A stretch of DNA of 64,000 bases from Saccharopolyspora hirsuta (GTDB taxonomy: Bacteria > Actinomycetota > Actinomycetes > Mycobacteriales > Pseudonocardiaceae), in contig NZ_VWPH01000001.1 of the NCBI RefSeq assembly GCF_008630535.1, positions 62,001-126,000 on the forward strand. Reading direction: 5' to 3'. The position numbers and the translations under genes are program-made. The notes below the pieces were generated by a model that searched no databases, was not told the origin of the DNA, and saw only the letters and a program-made list of their open reading frames with translations. Positions within the stretch are counted from its first letter, which is position 1, and every line of letters begins with the position of its first letter. Shown one piece after another: positions 26,378 to 35,254 of this stretch.

Positions 26378-26606
26378 GCGCGAACATTAGCGGACCGCGG
26401 AGCTGAAGTCGTCCGCCCTGCAGGGGGTTTCGCGATCGACCGGAGCGAGTTCACGGGAGACCTCCCATACGCGTTGCCTATGGTCGGAGTAGGGCATCGC
26501 TCATTGTCGGCACCCGCGCGAGCGCTTTGACTCGGTGGAGGACAGGCCGTCCGCGAGGCAATAGGGCTTCGCGGGCCAGCCAGTACGGATGGATAGGGGT
26601 GCGGCG

Positions 26607-27380
26607 ATGGGTGCTGACCTGGCCGGGAAGGTCGTGCTGCTCACGGGTGCGACCGGTGATATCGGCGTTGCCTACACCAGGGCGTTGACCGCGCGTGGCG
26701 CGAACGTGGTCGCCACCGATTTGGACAGCTTCGCCGAAGCCGGTCGGGAGATCGTGGACGAGGCCACGGCGCAAGGTGCGGGTGAAGCGGTTTTCGCCGG
26801 GTGCGACATCACTTCGGACGAAGACCTGCAGCGCGCGGTGGACCTCGCCGGTGACCGGTTCGGCGGCCTGGACTGCCTGGTCAACAACGCGGCGATCTAC
26901 CGGACGCTAGGACCGAAGAGGACGCTCACCGAGCTGACCAACGACGAGTGGGACCTCGTGCTGCGGGTCAACGTTCGCGGCTGCTGGCAGTCGATCCGCG
27001 CCGCTGTCCCCGCCATGCGGGAGCGGGGTGGCGGGCGGATCGTCAACATCGCCTCCGTCGTGTCCCGGACCGGGGCGGCGGGTTTCGCGCACTACGTGGC
27101 GTCCAAGGCGGCGGTCGAGGGCTTGACCAGGGCCGCGGCGCGCGAGCTGGGACCGGAGGGCATCGCGGTGAACGCCGTCTCGCCCGGCTTGGTCGACGAC
27201 GCGGCCTCTCGCGACATCAACGATGCGAACTACTTGGAACGCATGAAGACCACGCGTTCCGTGCCGCGCTCCATGAACCCCGAGGACCTGGTCGGTGCGG
27301 TGGTGTGGTTGTGCGGAGACAGCAGCGGCTTCGTGACCGGGCAGACGATCGTGGTCGACGGCGGAGGGGTGTTCGTGTGA
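26607..27380 (+). CDS. Short-chain dehydrogenase/reductase
   Basis: A 257-residue classical SDR. It has the cofactor motif TGATGDIG (about residues 14-21), NNAA, the catalytic Ser-Tyr-Lys in SVVSRTGAAGFAHYVASK, and the C-terminal VTGQTIVVDGGG. The acidic residue after the second strand (ATDLDS) favours NAD. The ATG at 26607 has AGGGG upstream. It overlaps ubiX by TGATG. In the furan-locus context it could oxidise a furfuryl-type alcohol, which is inference. Confidence 0.9.
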   Translation: MGADLAGKVVLLTGATGDIGVAYTRALTARGANVVATDLDSFAEAGREIVDEATAQGAGEAVFAGCDITSDEDLQRAVDLAGDRFGGLDCLVNNAAIYRTLGPKRTLTELTNDEWDLVLRVNVRGCWQSIRAAVPAMRERGGGRIVNIASVVSRTGAAGFAHYVASKAAVEGLTRAAARELGPEGIAVNAVSPGLVDDAASRDINDANYLERMKTTRSVPRSMNPEDLVGAVVWLCGDSSGFVTGQTIVVDGGGVFV

Positions 27381-28000
27381 TGCGCCCGGACGACTTCCCG
27401 CCTCGGATCATCGTCGGCATCACCGGTGCTTCCGGTGTGATCTACGGAATCCGCGCACTCGAGCTGCTGGCACAACTGGGCGTCGAAACGCACCTGGTGA
27501 TCACTCGCGCTGCACGGGCGACTTTGGCGCAGGAGACATCCTGGACAGTTGCGGACGTGCGGGAGCGAGCGTCGGTGACGCACGCGGACCACGACCTGGG
27601 CGCGGCGATCGCGAGCGGCTCGTTTCCGGTCGACGGGATGCTCGTCGCGCCGTGCAGCGTCAAGACGTTGTCCGCGATCGCCAACAGCTTCGACGACAAC
27701 CTGCTGGTGCGCGCCGCGGATGTGACGTTGAAAGAGCGCAGGCCCCTCGTGCTGATGTTGCGCGAGACACCGCTGCACACAGGGCACATCCGGCTCATGG
27801 CGCAGGCCGCCGAGGCGGGTGCGGTGTTGATGCCGCCGGTGCCGGCGTTCTACGCCCAGCCGACGTCGATCGAGGAGATGGTCACCCACACCGTCGCTCG
27901 CGCGCTCGACGCCCTGGGGTTGGCGCACCCGCACGCGGCGCGGTGGTCCGGGGAGCGCAGCTCGTCCTCGACTACCGAGCGGCGGTCTGTTGGCGCATGA
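27380..28000 (+). CDS. ubiX: UbiX-family flavin prenyltransferase, HmfG-like
   Basis: A 206-residue UbiX protein that makes prenylated FMN, the cofactor of UbiD decarboxylases. Visible features: GITGASGVIYGIRALELL FMN loop, APCSVKTLSAIANS and DNLLVRAADVTLKERRPLVL followed by RETPLHTGHI. The cognate UbiD is at 39366-40751 in the same gene set. Start codon overlaps the SDR stop (TGATG), so translation is coupled. The last 20 or so residues are Ser-rich and family-atypical. Confidence 0.93.
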   Translation: MRPDDFPPRIIVGITGASGVIYGIRALELLAQLGVETHLVITRAARATLAQETSWTVADVRERASVTHADHDLGAAIASGSFPVDGMLVAPCSVKTLSAIANSFDDNLLVRAADVTLKERRPLVLMLRETPLHTGHIRLMAQAAEAGAVLMPPVPAFYAQPTSIEEMVTHTVARALDALGLAHPHAARWSGERSSSSTTERRSVGA

Positions 28001-28007
28001 TGTCCGC

Positions 28008-28898
28008 ATGGAGCTCCACCAACTGCGCTACGTGCTCGCGGTCGCGCGCGCCGGGAGCTTCAGCCGGGCGGCCGAGGACCTCTTCCTGGCCCAGCCGTCG
28101 TTGTCGGTGCAGATCCGCAAGCTCGAGAAGGAGCTCGGCGTCGCCCTCTTCGACCGCTTGGGCCGCAGGGTGGTGCTCACCGCGGCTGGCGAGGAGTTCG
28201 TCGCCCACGTCCAGCAGGCGTTGGCGCACCTCGACCGAGCGCGGGCGGGCGCCGCCGCCGTGCGCAGCTTGCAGGGCGGGCGGGTGTCGATCGGCGTGTT
28301 GCCCAGCGTCGGCGCCGGGCTGCTGCCGGGAGTGCTCGCGGACTTCCGGCGCGAATACCCGGAGGTCGAGGTCCGGCTCACCGAGCACAACGTCTCCGCC
28401 GAGTTCGAGCGGATGGTGGAGGACGGGCGATTGGACCTCGCGGTGATCCGGGCCCCCTGGGTGCGGCCTGGACTCGTGGGCCGGTCGATCGTGCGTGAAC
28501 CGATCGTCGCGCTGGTCCCGCCGGAGCATCCGCTGGCCGACCGGAGTGACATAGCGCTCGTCGAGTTGAAGTCCGAGAAGTTCGTCGCGATGCAACGGGA
28601 CTACGGGCTGCGGGAGCTGCTCGAGCAGACCTGCAACCGAGCCGGTTTCGAGCCGACGGTGACGGTGGAGACCACTCAGCTGTCGGTGCTGCAGGGCATG
28701 GTGGCCAGCGGACTGGGCGTCTCGTTGCTGCCGGAACTCGCGGGCGCGGGCTATCCCGTCACGATCCCGATCGACGACGAGGGCGCGGCCAGGGAGCTGG
28801 GCATCGTTCACCGCGCGAGGACCCCGCTGTCACCGCCGGCTGCTCTGTTCCTGGACCTGCTCGCGGGCGCAGCGGCCGATCGGCCTTCTCGGGGCTAA
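28008..28898 (+). CDS. LysR family transcriptional regulator
   Basis: A 296-residue LysR protein. The N-terminal winged helix (MELHQLRYVLAVARAGSFSR, AAEDLFLAQPSLSVQIRKLE) and a type-2 periplasmic-binding effector domain from about residue 92 (GRVSIGVLPSVGAGLLPG) are complete. It starts 7 bp after ubiX on the same strand, so it is probably cotranscribed rather than divergent, which is uncommon for LysR genes. Likely activator of the aromatic/furan genes (inference). Confidence 0.93.
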   Translation: MELHQLRYVLAVARAGSFSRAAEDLFLAQPSLSVQIRKLEKELGVALFDRLGRRVVLTAAGEEFVAHVQQALAHLDRARAGAAAVRSLQGGRVSIGVLPSVGAGLLPGVLADFRREYPEVEVRLTEHNVSAEFERMVEDGRLDLAVIRAPWVRPGLVGRSIVREPIVALVPPEHPLADRSDIALVELKSEKFVAMQRDYGLRELLEQTCNRAGFEPTVTVETTQLSVLQGMVASGLGVSLLPELAGAGYPVTIPIDDEGAARELGIVHRARTPLSPPAALFLDLLAGAAADRPSRG

Positions 28899-29446
28899 GC
28901 CTCGAACTCGCCTCGCTCGGCGCGTTCTGCCAGCGAGGTCCAGAACCGCAGGGCCGCGTGCTCCATCTCCAGGCCGAGACCGAGCGTGACCATGCGTCGG
29001 GAAATGGCTGATTCGTGGCCGAAGCGCTCCTGCATCTGCTCGTACTCGGCGATGCGGTCCTGATGCTGCTTGATCTGGTCCTGCGCGAGCCGCTTGATGT
29101 CGTCGGGGGCGGCGAGCTCGTTGAAGAAGAGCTTGATCTCGGCGACGTCGCGCAGCTCGAAGTGCTGGTCGGTGGGCTCGGCCAGCCACGAACGCAGGGC
29201 TGAGAGACCGGCGTCGGTGATCGTGTAGGTGCGGCGGCGACGGCCGTCGTCCTCCTCCTCGACTTCGAGCAGTCCCAGCTGTTCGAGCCGCTTGGGCTCG
29301 GAGTAGAGCTGGGCGTGCGGGAAGTGCCAGAAGTAGCCCACCGAGTGGCCGATGGCTCGTTTGAGGTCGTACGAGGTCGAAGGCCCGCGCATGGCGATCA
29401 TCCCCAGCACGACGTACGAGGTCGTGGAAAGCCGAACCGTTGACAC
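28895..29446 (-). CDS. PadR family transcriptional regulator
   Basis: A 183-residue PadR protein: TSYVVLGMIAMRGPSTSYDLKR-type winged helix (split here: SYVVLGMIAM then GPSTSYDLKRAIG), VEVEEEDDGRRRRTYTIT-like wing and a C-terminal helical dimerisation region. GTG at 29446 is taken as start since the domain begins directly after it; the GGAGG lies too close to be ideal. It diverges from the CoA ligase over an inverted repeat and its end overlaps LysR by 4 bp. PadR proteins classically sense phenolic acids. Confidence 0.88.
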   Translation of the reverse strand: MSTVRLSTTSYVVLGMIAMRGPSTSYDLKRAIGHSVGYFWHFPHAQLYSEPKRLEQLGLLEVEEEDDGRRRRTYTITDAGLSALRSWLAEPTDQHFELRDVAEIKLFFNELAAPDDIKRLAQDQIKQHQDRIAEYEQMQERFGHESAISRRMVTLGLGLEMEHAALRFWTSLAERAERGEFEA

Positions 29447-29474
29447 CCTCCAAACCCTACCGTACGTTTCCAAC

Positions 29475-29503
29475 CATCTGTTTCGGACGATGTGAAACGG
29501 ATG
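29475..29503. promoter_or_regulatory. Inverted repeat, candidate PadR operator
   Basis: CATCTGTTTC (29475-29484) and GAAACGGATG (29494-29503) are inverted arms with one mismatch, spaced by nine bases, midway between padR and the CoA ligase gene. A repressor here would control the long hmf-like operon and padR. Confidence 0.6.
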
Positions 29504-29552
29504 ATCTGCTTCTGACTTGTGTCGCACCGCTGACGCTGCGAGAGGACTGGGA

Positions 29553-31121
29553 ATGGATCTCGGGACAGTGCTGAGCTGGACCGCTGAGCGGTACCCCACC
29601 AGACGTGCGGTCGGCGGCGAGCCCTCGATGACCTACGCGGAATGGGACGCCCGCACCAACAGGCTGGCCCGGGCCCTTGCCGAGCTCGGTGTCGGTCACG
29701 GGGACCGGGTCGTGTTCTTGCTCGCCGGTGGCGAACCGATGGCCTCGCTGCACCTGGCCGCGCAGAAGCTCGGAGCCGTCTCGGTTCCGCTGTCCTTCCG
29801 CTTCGGTGTTGACGAGCTCGCCTACTGCTTGTCCGATGCGGCACCGAAGTTGCTGGTCACCGATCAGTCCACGGTCGAGACGGCGCGCGCGGCGCTGCAA
29901 CTCACCGAGCCCGTGCCGCACGCGCACGTCGGTGAAGGCGTTCCGACCGGTGTCACAGCGCTGCTGGAACTCGCCGCCGACCAGGGCGACGGCGCGATCC
30001 ACGTGCAGGTCCGCGATTCCGACACGAGCGTGATGCTCTACACCTCGGGCACCACCGGGAAGCCGAAAGGCGTTCCGCGCACGCACCGGGCGGAGTTCCA
30101 CGCCGCCGTTGCGCACCTTCACCAGAGCCGCTCGGCTCCCTTCGAGACGACCCTCGGCGTGATGCCCATGTTCCACACGATGGGCCTGCGCACTCTGCTG
30201 TCCAGCGTGGTCAGCGCTGGGACCTGGGTCCCGCAGGTCCGGTTCGACGCCGAGGAGTCGTTGGAGCTGATCACCCGGGAGCGCGTCTCCGCGCTGTACC
30301 TGGTGCCCACGATCTACTGGGGCCTGCTGGGAACAGGTCGGCTGGGGGAGACCGGCGTCCGCAAGCTCGCCTACGCCGGTGCCGCGATGACCCCGGCGCT
30401 GGCGGAACGGCTCGTCGACGAACTCGAACCCGAGGTGTTCGTCAACCACTTCGGAAGCACCGAGATCTACACCTTCACCGTCGGGCCGGACGTCGCGGCG
30501 AAACCGGGTTGCGCCGGGCGCCCCGGCGTGTTCACCCGGGTTCGCCTGGTCGACCCGCACCCGCAGGCCACCCCGGACGCGCTGGTCGGTGCCGGCGAGC
30601 AGGGCCAGATCGCGATCTCGATGGAGTCGCCGGAAGCCTTCGCCGGGTACTGGAACCGGCCCGACGCGGACGCGAAATCCATCCGCGGCGGCTGGTACTT
30701 CCCGGGCGATCTCGCCGTCGCGGACGAGGACGGCGATCTGTGGGTGTCCGGACGCGTGGACGACATGATCAATTCGGGTGGCGAGAACATCTACCCCGAC
30801 GAGATCGAGGACGCGCTGATCCGCTGCCCGGAGGTCGCCGACGTCGTGGTCGTCGGGATGCCGGACGACCGCTGGGGACAGGCCGTCACCGCGTTCTTCG
30901 TCCCCGCAGCGGGGCTCACCCCGGAGGACGCCGCCGCCGCGCTGACCGAGTACATCCGCTCCGGGGCCGGGCTGCCGCCGCTGAAACGGCCCAAGAAGGT
31001 CGTCGCGGTCGCCGAGGTCCCCAAGTCGGCGGTGGGCAAGATCTTGCGCCGCGAACTCACCGGTGGGCAGTTCACACCGCTCGCAGAGCTGTCCGCTGCT
31101 TCGACCGGATCGCGAAAGTGA
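29553..31121 (+). CDS. hmfD: Acyl-CoA synthetase, 2-furoyl-CoA synthetase-like
   Basis: A 522-residue AMP-forming ligase of the ANL superfamily. P-loop YTSGTTGKPKG at residues 163-173, GSTEIYTF adenine motif, WYFPGDLAV, SGRVDDMINSGGENIYPDEIE hinge (split), and catalytic Lys in KSAVGKILRREL near the end. ATG at 29553 with AGAGGA. It heads an operon with a molybdenum dehydrogenase and a crotonase, the gene set of furoate catabolism, so 2-furoate is the predicted substrate; benzoate-type acids remain possible. Confidence 0.8.
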   Translation: MDLGTVLSWTAERYPTRRAVGGEPSMTYAEWDARTNRLARALAELGVGHGDRVVFLLAGGEPMASLHLAAQKLGAVSVPLSFRFGVDELAYCLSDAAPKLLVTDQSTVETARAALQLTEPVPHAHVGEGVPTGVTALLELAADQGDGAIHVQVRDSDTSVMLYTSGTTGKPKGVPRTHRAEFHAAVAHLHQSRSAPFETTLGVMPMFHTMGLRTLLSSVVSAGTWVPQVRFDAEESLELITRERVSALYLVPTIYWGLLGTGRLGETGVRKLAYAGAAMTPALAERLVDELEPEVFVNHFGSTEIYTFTVGPDVAAKPGCAGRPGVFTRVRLVDPHPQATPDALVGAGEQGQIAISMESPEAFAGYWNRPDADAKSIRGGWYFPGDLAVADEDGDLWVSGRVDDMINSGGENIYPDEIEDALIRCPEVADVVVVGMPDDRWGQAVTAFFVPAAGLTPEDAAAALTEYIRSGAGLPPLKRPKKVVAVAEVPKSAVGKILRRELTGGQFTPLAELSAASTGSRK

Positions 31122-33574
31122 GCACTCCGATGACGCCTGCACGCACCACGGCACGCATCGAGGACCCCGCCCTGCTGACCGGGCGCGGCCGGTTCCTCGA
31201 CGACCTCGACCCGCTGCCGGGCACGTTGACCGCGGCGATCGTGCGCAGCCCGCACCCGCACGCCCGCATCCGCGGCGTCGACCTCACCCGTGCTCGCTCG
31301 CACCCCGGTGTGGCGGCGGTGATCGGACCTGACGAGGTCCTGGAAGCGCTGAACCCGTTCCCGCTGTCGCTGAAGACGCCCATGCCGTACTACCCGACGG
31401 CGACCGATCGGGCGCGCTTCGTCGGCGAACCCGTCGCAGTCGTGGTCGCCGCCGATCGCTACGCCGCCGAGGACGCCGCCGAGCTGGTCGCCGTGGACTA
31501 CGAGCCGCTGCCGCCGGTCGTGGACGTCGAGGCCGCGATGCGCCCCGAGGCGCCGCGACTGCACGAGACGGCCGACAGCAACGTCGCCACCGACCGCACG
31601 TTCCACTTCGGTCCGGTGGACGAGCTGTTCGCCGCAGCCGATCACGTCGTCCGCGGCGAGTACCGGTTCCCGCGCTACTCGTCGACACCGATGGAGTGCT
31701 ACTCGGTGATCGCCGACTGGCAGGACGAGGTGGACGGCCCGGCCATCACCGCCTGGGCCAACTTCCACGGACCGTTCTCCATGGTCCCGGTGATCGCGGG
31801 CTCGCTGGGCGTGCCGACCTCCCGCGTGCGGCTGATGATCCCGGCCGACAACGGCGGCAGCTTCGGCATCAAGGCCGGGATCTACCCCTACGTGGTGCTG
31901 ATGGCGCTGGCCAGCAAGCACGCCGGACGTCCGGTGCGCTGGACGGAGGACCGCAGCGAACACCTGCTGGCCAGCTCGGCGGGCTCGGACCGGGCGATGC
32001 GCTTCGAAGCCGCGGTCAGCGCGGAAGGCAAGGTCCAGGCGTTGCGCGCGGACCTGGTCGACAACGTCGGGGCGTACCTGCGCCCGCCGGAACCGAGCAC
32101 GCTCTACCGGTGCTTCGGAAACCTCACCGGCGCCTACGACATCGAAGCCGTGCACATCCGCTCGCGCGCGGTGGTGACCAACAAGACGCCGACCGGGCTC
32201 AACCGCGGTTTCGGCGGCCAGCAGCTCTACTTCGGGCTGGAGCGGATGATGGACAAGATCGCCGCGACCTGCGGGATCGACGTCGCGGAGATCCGCCAGC
32301 GCAACCTGGTGCCCGCCGACGCGTTCCCGTACCAGACGGCGACCGGCGGCATCTACGACTCGGGTGACTACCCGCAGGCTCTGGCCCTGGCGTTGAAGAA
32401 CGCCGACTACCCGGCGCTGCGGCAGCGCCAGCGGGAGGCGCGGGAGCGCGGCGAGTACTTCGGCATCGGGCTGGCCACCATCGTCGATCCGTCGGCGACC
32501 AACATCGGGTACGTGGGACTGGCCACTCCGGCCGACGAACGCCCGCCGGGACGCGGCAAGTCGGGGTCCACCGAGCACGTTCGGGTCAGCGTCGACGTCA
32601 ACGGGATCGTCTCGGTCCTGCTGGGCACCGTCCCGCAGGGCCAGGGGCACGCCACGGTCGCGCAGCAGGTCGTGGCCGACCGGCTCGGACTGCCGCTGGA
32701 GAAGGTCCGGCCGGTGGTGGAGATGGACACCGCCACCACACCGTGGACGATCAGCTCCGGCAGCTACTCGTCGAGGTTCGCCCCGCTGCTGACCAGCGCG
32801 CTGGTCGAGGCGTGCGACCGGCTCGCCACCACGATGCGGACGGCGGCCGGGTCGATGCTGGGAGTGGAACCGGAGGAGCTCGAACTCGCCGACGGGCGGA
32901 TCCGGCACCGCGAGGACCACTCGAAGGCGGTGGAGTTCCGCCACGCCGCGGGCGTGGTGCACTGGGATCCCGGTTCCCTCCCGGACGGAACCTCGGCCCG
33001 GTTGTACGAGGAAGCGGCCTTCACGCCGCCGCAGGCCAAGGCCGCCAGCCGCGACGATCAGATCAACTCGAGCCTGTGCTACGGCTTCGTCGCCGAGCTG
33101 GTGGTCTGCCGAATCGACCCGCAGACCTACCAGGTCGACCTGGAGCTGGTGTCCACAGTGCACGACGCGGGCACCATCCTGAACCCGGTGCTGCTGGAGG
33201 GGCAGGTCCACGGCGCGCTGGCGCACGCCATCGGCGGCGCGATGTACGAGGAGATGCGCTACTCCGACAACGGCCAGCCCACCTCCGCGACGTTCATGGA
33301 CTACTTGTGCCCGACCACCGCGGAGGTCGGCTACGAGCTGCGCAGCGACCACCTGGAAACGCCCTCGCCGCTGACCCGCCTCGGCGCCAAGGGCTGCGGC
33401 GAGGGCAGCTGCATGAGCCTGCCGGTGGCCATCGCCAACGCGGTCGCCGACGCGCTCGCGCCGTCCGGCGCCGACATCACCTCGCTGCCGATCCACGGCG
33501 ACGTGATCCACCGCCTGCTCACCGCGGCGACAACGGATACCGCGGTGCTCGAAGGAACAGAAGGGGAGAACTGA
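31118..33574 (+). CDS. hmfA: Molybdopterin-binding dehydrogenase large subunit, furoyl-CoA dehydrogenase-like
   Basis: An 818-residue subunit of the xanthine-oxidase family. It has the N-terminal ALLTGRGRFLDDL, GEPVAVVVA, the cofactor segments LNRGFGGQQLYFGLERMM and TVPQGQGHATVAQQV, and the catalytic glutamate Glu762 in AKGCGEGSCMS. Together with the FAD subunit (34367) and Fe-S subunit (35251) it forms a hydroxylase, predicted to convert 2-furoyl-CoA to 5-hydroxy-2-furoyl-CoA. GTG at 31118 overlaps the ligase stop by 4 bp; ATG at 31130 is an alternative start. Confidence 0.85.
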   Translation: MSTPMTPARTTARIEDPALLTGRGRFLDDLDPLPGTLTAAIVRSPHPHARIRGVDLTRARSHPGVAAVIGPDEVLEALNPFPLSLKTPMPYYPTATDRARFVGEPVAVVVAADRYAAEDAAELVAVDYEPLPPVVDVEAAMRPEAPRLHETADSNVATDRTFHFGPVDELFAAADHVVRGEYRFPRYSSTPMECYSVIADWQDEVDGPAITAWANFHGPFSMVPVIAGSLGVPTSRVRLMIPADNGGSFGIKAGIYPYVVLMALASKHAGRPVRWTEDRSEHLLASSAGSDRAMRFEAAVSAEGKVQALRADLVDNVGAYLRPPEPSTLYRCFGNLTGAYDIEAVHIRSRAVVTNKTPTGLNRGFGGQQLYFGLERMMDKIAATCGIDVAEIRQRNLVPADAFPYQTATGGIYDSGDYPQALALALKNADYPALRQRQREARERGEYFGIGLATIVDPSATNIGYVGLATPADERPPGRGKSGSTEHVRVSVDVNGIVSVLLGTVPQGQGHATVAQQVVADRLGLPLEKVRPVVEMDTATTPWTISSGSYSSRFAPLLTSALVEACDRLATTMRTAAGSMLGVEPEELELADGRIRHREDHSKAVEFRHAAGVVHWDPGSLPDGTSARLYEEAAFTPPQAKAASRDDQINSSLCYGFVAELVVCRIDPQTYQVDLELVSTVHDAGTILNPVLLEGQVHGALAHAIGGAMYEEMRYSDNGQPTSATFMDYLCPTTAEVGYELRSDHLETPSPLTRLGAKGCGEGSCMSLPVAIANAVADALAPSGADITSLPIHGDVIHRLLTAATTDTAVLEGTEGEN

Positions 33575-33578
33575 CGAC

Positions 33579-34358
33579 ATGGCCCTCACCGGAGGCGAGA
33601 TCAAGCTGACCCGCGGCCACGACGGCCGGGTCGCGTACCTGACGCTGGACCACGGCAAGTACAACATCATCACCTGGGAGACCCGGCAGGTCATGGCCGA
33701 CCGGTTCGCCGAGATCGACGCCGACGACGACATCCAGGTCGTGGTCGTCCGAGGCGAGGGTGAGCACTTCTCCTCGGGCGGCGACATCGCCGGGTTCATG
33801 GAGGTCGACCCGATCGACTTCACCGACCTCGGCCACAACGTGACCGCGCCCGCCCGCAGCGCCAAGGTCGTCATCACCGCCGTCGACGGCTACTGCTTCG
33901 GAGTCGGGTTCGAACTCGCGCTGTCCTCGGACATCCGCCTGGCGACCGAACGCAGCCAGTTCGCGCTGCCGGAGATGAACCTCGGCATGATCCCGGGCTC
34001 GGGCGGAACGCAACGTCTCGCTCGGCTGATCGGACTCTCCCGCGCCAAGTACCACGTGCTGACCGCGTCCCGGATCAACGCCGCCGACGCCAAGGACTGG
34101 GGACTGGTCGCCGATCTGGCCGCCGATCGAGCGCAGCTGGACGAGAAGGTGGAGCAGCTCGTGACCAAGCTGATCGGGTTCTCCCCGCTGGCCGCGCGCA
34201 CCGCCAAGGAAGTTCTCGACCGCGGCGTCGACGCCCCGCTGTACAGCGGCATCGAGCTGGAGCGCAAGGCGTACGCGATGCTGCGCTCCAGCAAGGACTT
34301 CGCCGAAGGCGTGGCCGCGTTCAACGAGAAGCGCGCCCCGAAGTTCCAGGGACGGTGA
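33579..34358 (+). CDS. hmfE: Crotonase-family protein, 2-oxoglutaroyl-CoA hydrolase-like
   Basis: A 259-residue enoyl-CoA hydratase/isomerase fold. Oxyanion-hole segments are HFSSGGDIAGF (about residues 64-74) and the EMNLGMIPGSGGTQRL region. Position between the large and medium dehydrogenase subunits is as in furoate clusters, where HmfE hydrolyses 2-oxoglutaroyl-CoA to 2-oxoglutarate. Four bases separate it from hmfA and GGGAGAA precedes the ATG. A true hydratase role is an alternative. Confidence 0.78.
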   Translation: MALTGGEIKLTRGHDGRVAYLTLDHGKYNIITWETRQVMADRFAEIDADDDIQVVVVRGEGEHFSSGGDIAGFMEVDPIDFTDLGHNVTAPARSAKVVITAVDGYCFGVGFELALSSDIRLATERSQFALPEMNLGMIPGSGGTQRLARLIGLSRAKYHVLTASRINAADAKDWGLVADLAADRAQLDEKVEQLVTKLIGFSPLAARTAKEVLDRGVDAPLYSGIELERKAYAMLRSSKDFAEGVAAFNEKRAPKFQGR

Positions 34359-34366
34359 CGGGCTAG

Positions 34367-35254
34367 ATGAAGGCCGCACCTTTCGCGTACGCACGCCCTG
34401 CGGCGTTGTCCGACGCCGTCGCCGAACTCGTCGACGCCGACGGAGGCGGCAAGGTCATCGCCGGCGGGCAATCCCTGGTGCCGGTGCTGGCCATGCGGCT
34501 GGCGCGGCCGACCACCCTGGTGGACATCAACGCCGTCATCGGGCTCGACGCGCTGCGGGCGGTCGGCGACCGGCTGGAGGTCGGCGCCACCGTCCGGCAG
34601 CGCCGCGTGGAGCACGCGCCCGAGTCCGCGCAGGTGCCGTTGCTGCGGCTCGCGCTGCCCTGGGTCGGGCACCGCGAACTGCGCAGCCGGGGCACGGTGT
34701 GCGGGAGCCTGGCGCACGCCGATCCGGCCGCTGAGCTCCCGGCGGTCGCCTGCTGCCTGGACGCGGAGCTGAAACTGGTCGGTCCCGAGGGCGAACGTGC
34801 CGTTCGGGCCCGCGAGTTCTTCGACGGGGCGATGACGACCGCACTGGGCCCGGAGGACGTCCTGGCCGCGGTCTCCTTCCCCCTGGCCGGACCGCGCGAG
34901 GGCTTCGGATTCGCGGAGATCGCGCGCAGGCACGGTGACTTCGCGTTGGCCGGAGTGGCAGCGCACGTCCGCGTCGACGACGCCGGTGACGTGTCCGCCG
35001 CGACGATGACGGCCTTCGGCGTCTCCGACCGGCCCGTCACCCGTGACCTGACCAGCCTGGTCCGCGCCGCCGGTGGCGGCGAATCCGAGCTGGCCGGTGC
35101 GCTCGACGACGTGGTGCGCGAGGTCGTCGACACCGACGGCGACGTGCACGCGTCGAACGGCTACCGCCGACGCCTCCTGCGCGTGCTGGCGGCCCGGGAG
35201 CTGGCCAAGGCATACCGCCGTGCGGTGCGCGGCACAGCGGAGGTGGAATCATGA
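34367..35254 (+). CDS. hmfB: FAD-binding medium subunit of molybdenum dehydrogenase
   Basis: A 295-residue CoxM-type subunit. It has the FAD motifs AGGQSLVPVLAMRLARP (about residues 27-43) and RGTVCGSLAHADPAAELPA (about 108-126), and a C-terminal CO-dehydrogenase flavoprotein domain with RRLLRVLAAREL at the end. It carries electrons between the 2Fe-2S subunit and an acceptor. Start 8 bp after hmfE; stop overlaps the next gene by 4 bp. Confidence 0.88.
   Translation: MKAAPFAYARPAALSDAVAELVDADGGGKVIAGGQSLVPVLAMRLARPTTLVDINAVIGLDALRAVGDRLEVGATVRQRRVEHAPESAQVPLLRLALPWVGHRELRSRGTVCGSLAHADPAAELPAVACCLDAELKLVGPEGERAVRAREFFDGAMTTALGPEDVLAAVSFPLAGPREGFGFAEIARRHGDFALAGVAAHVRVDDAGDVSAATMTAFGVSDRPVTRDLTSLVRAAGGGESELAGALDDVVREVVDTDGDVHASNGYRRRLLRVLAARELAKAYRRAVRGTAEVES

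Noticed and set aside
30791-33877. 1028-residue minus-strand open frame
   Set aside because: Antisense to the CoA ligase and molybdenum subunit with catalytic motifs on the plus strand; no ribosome site or domain.
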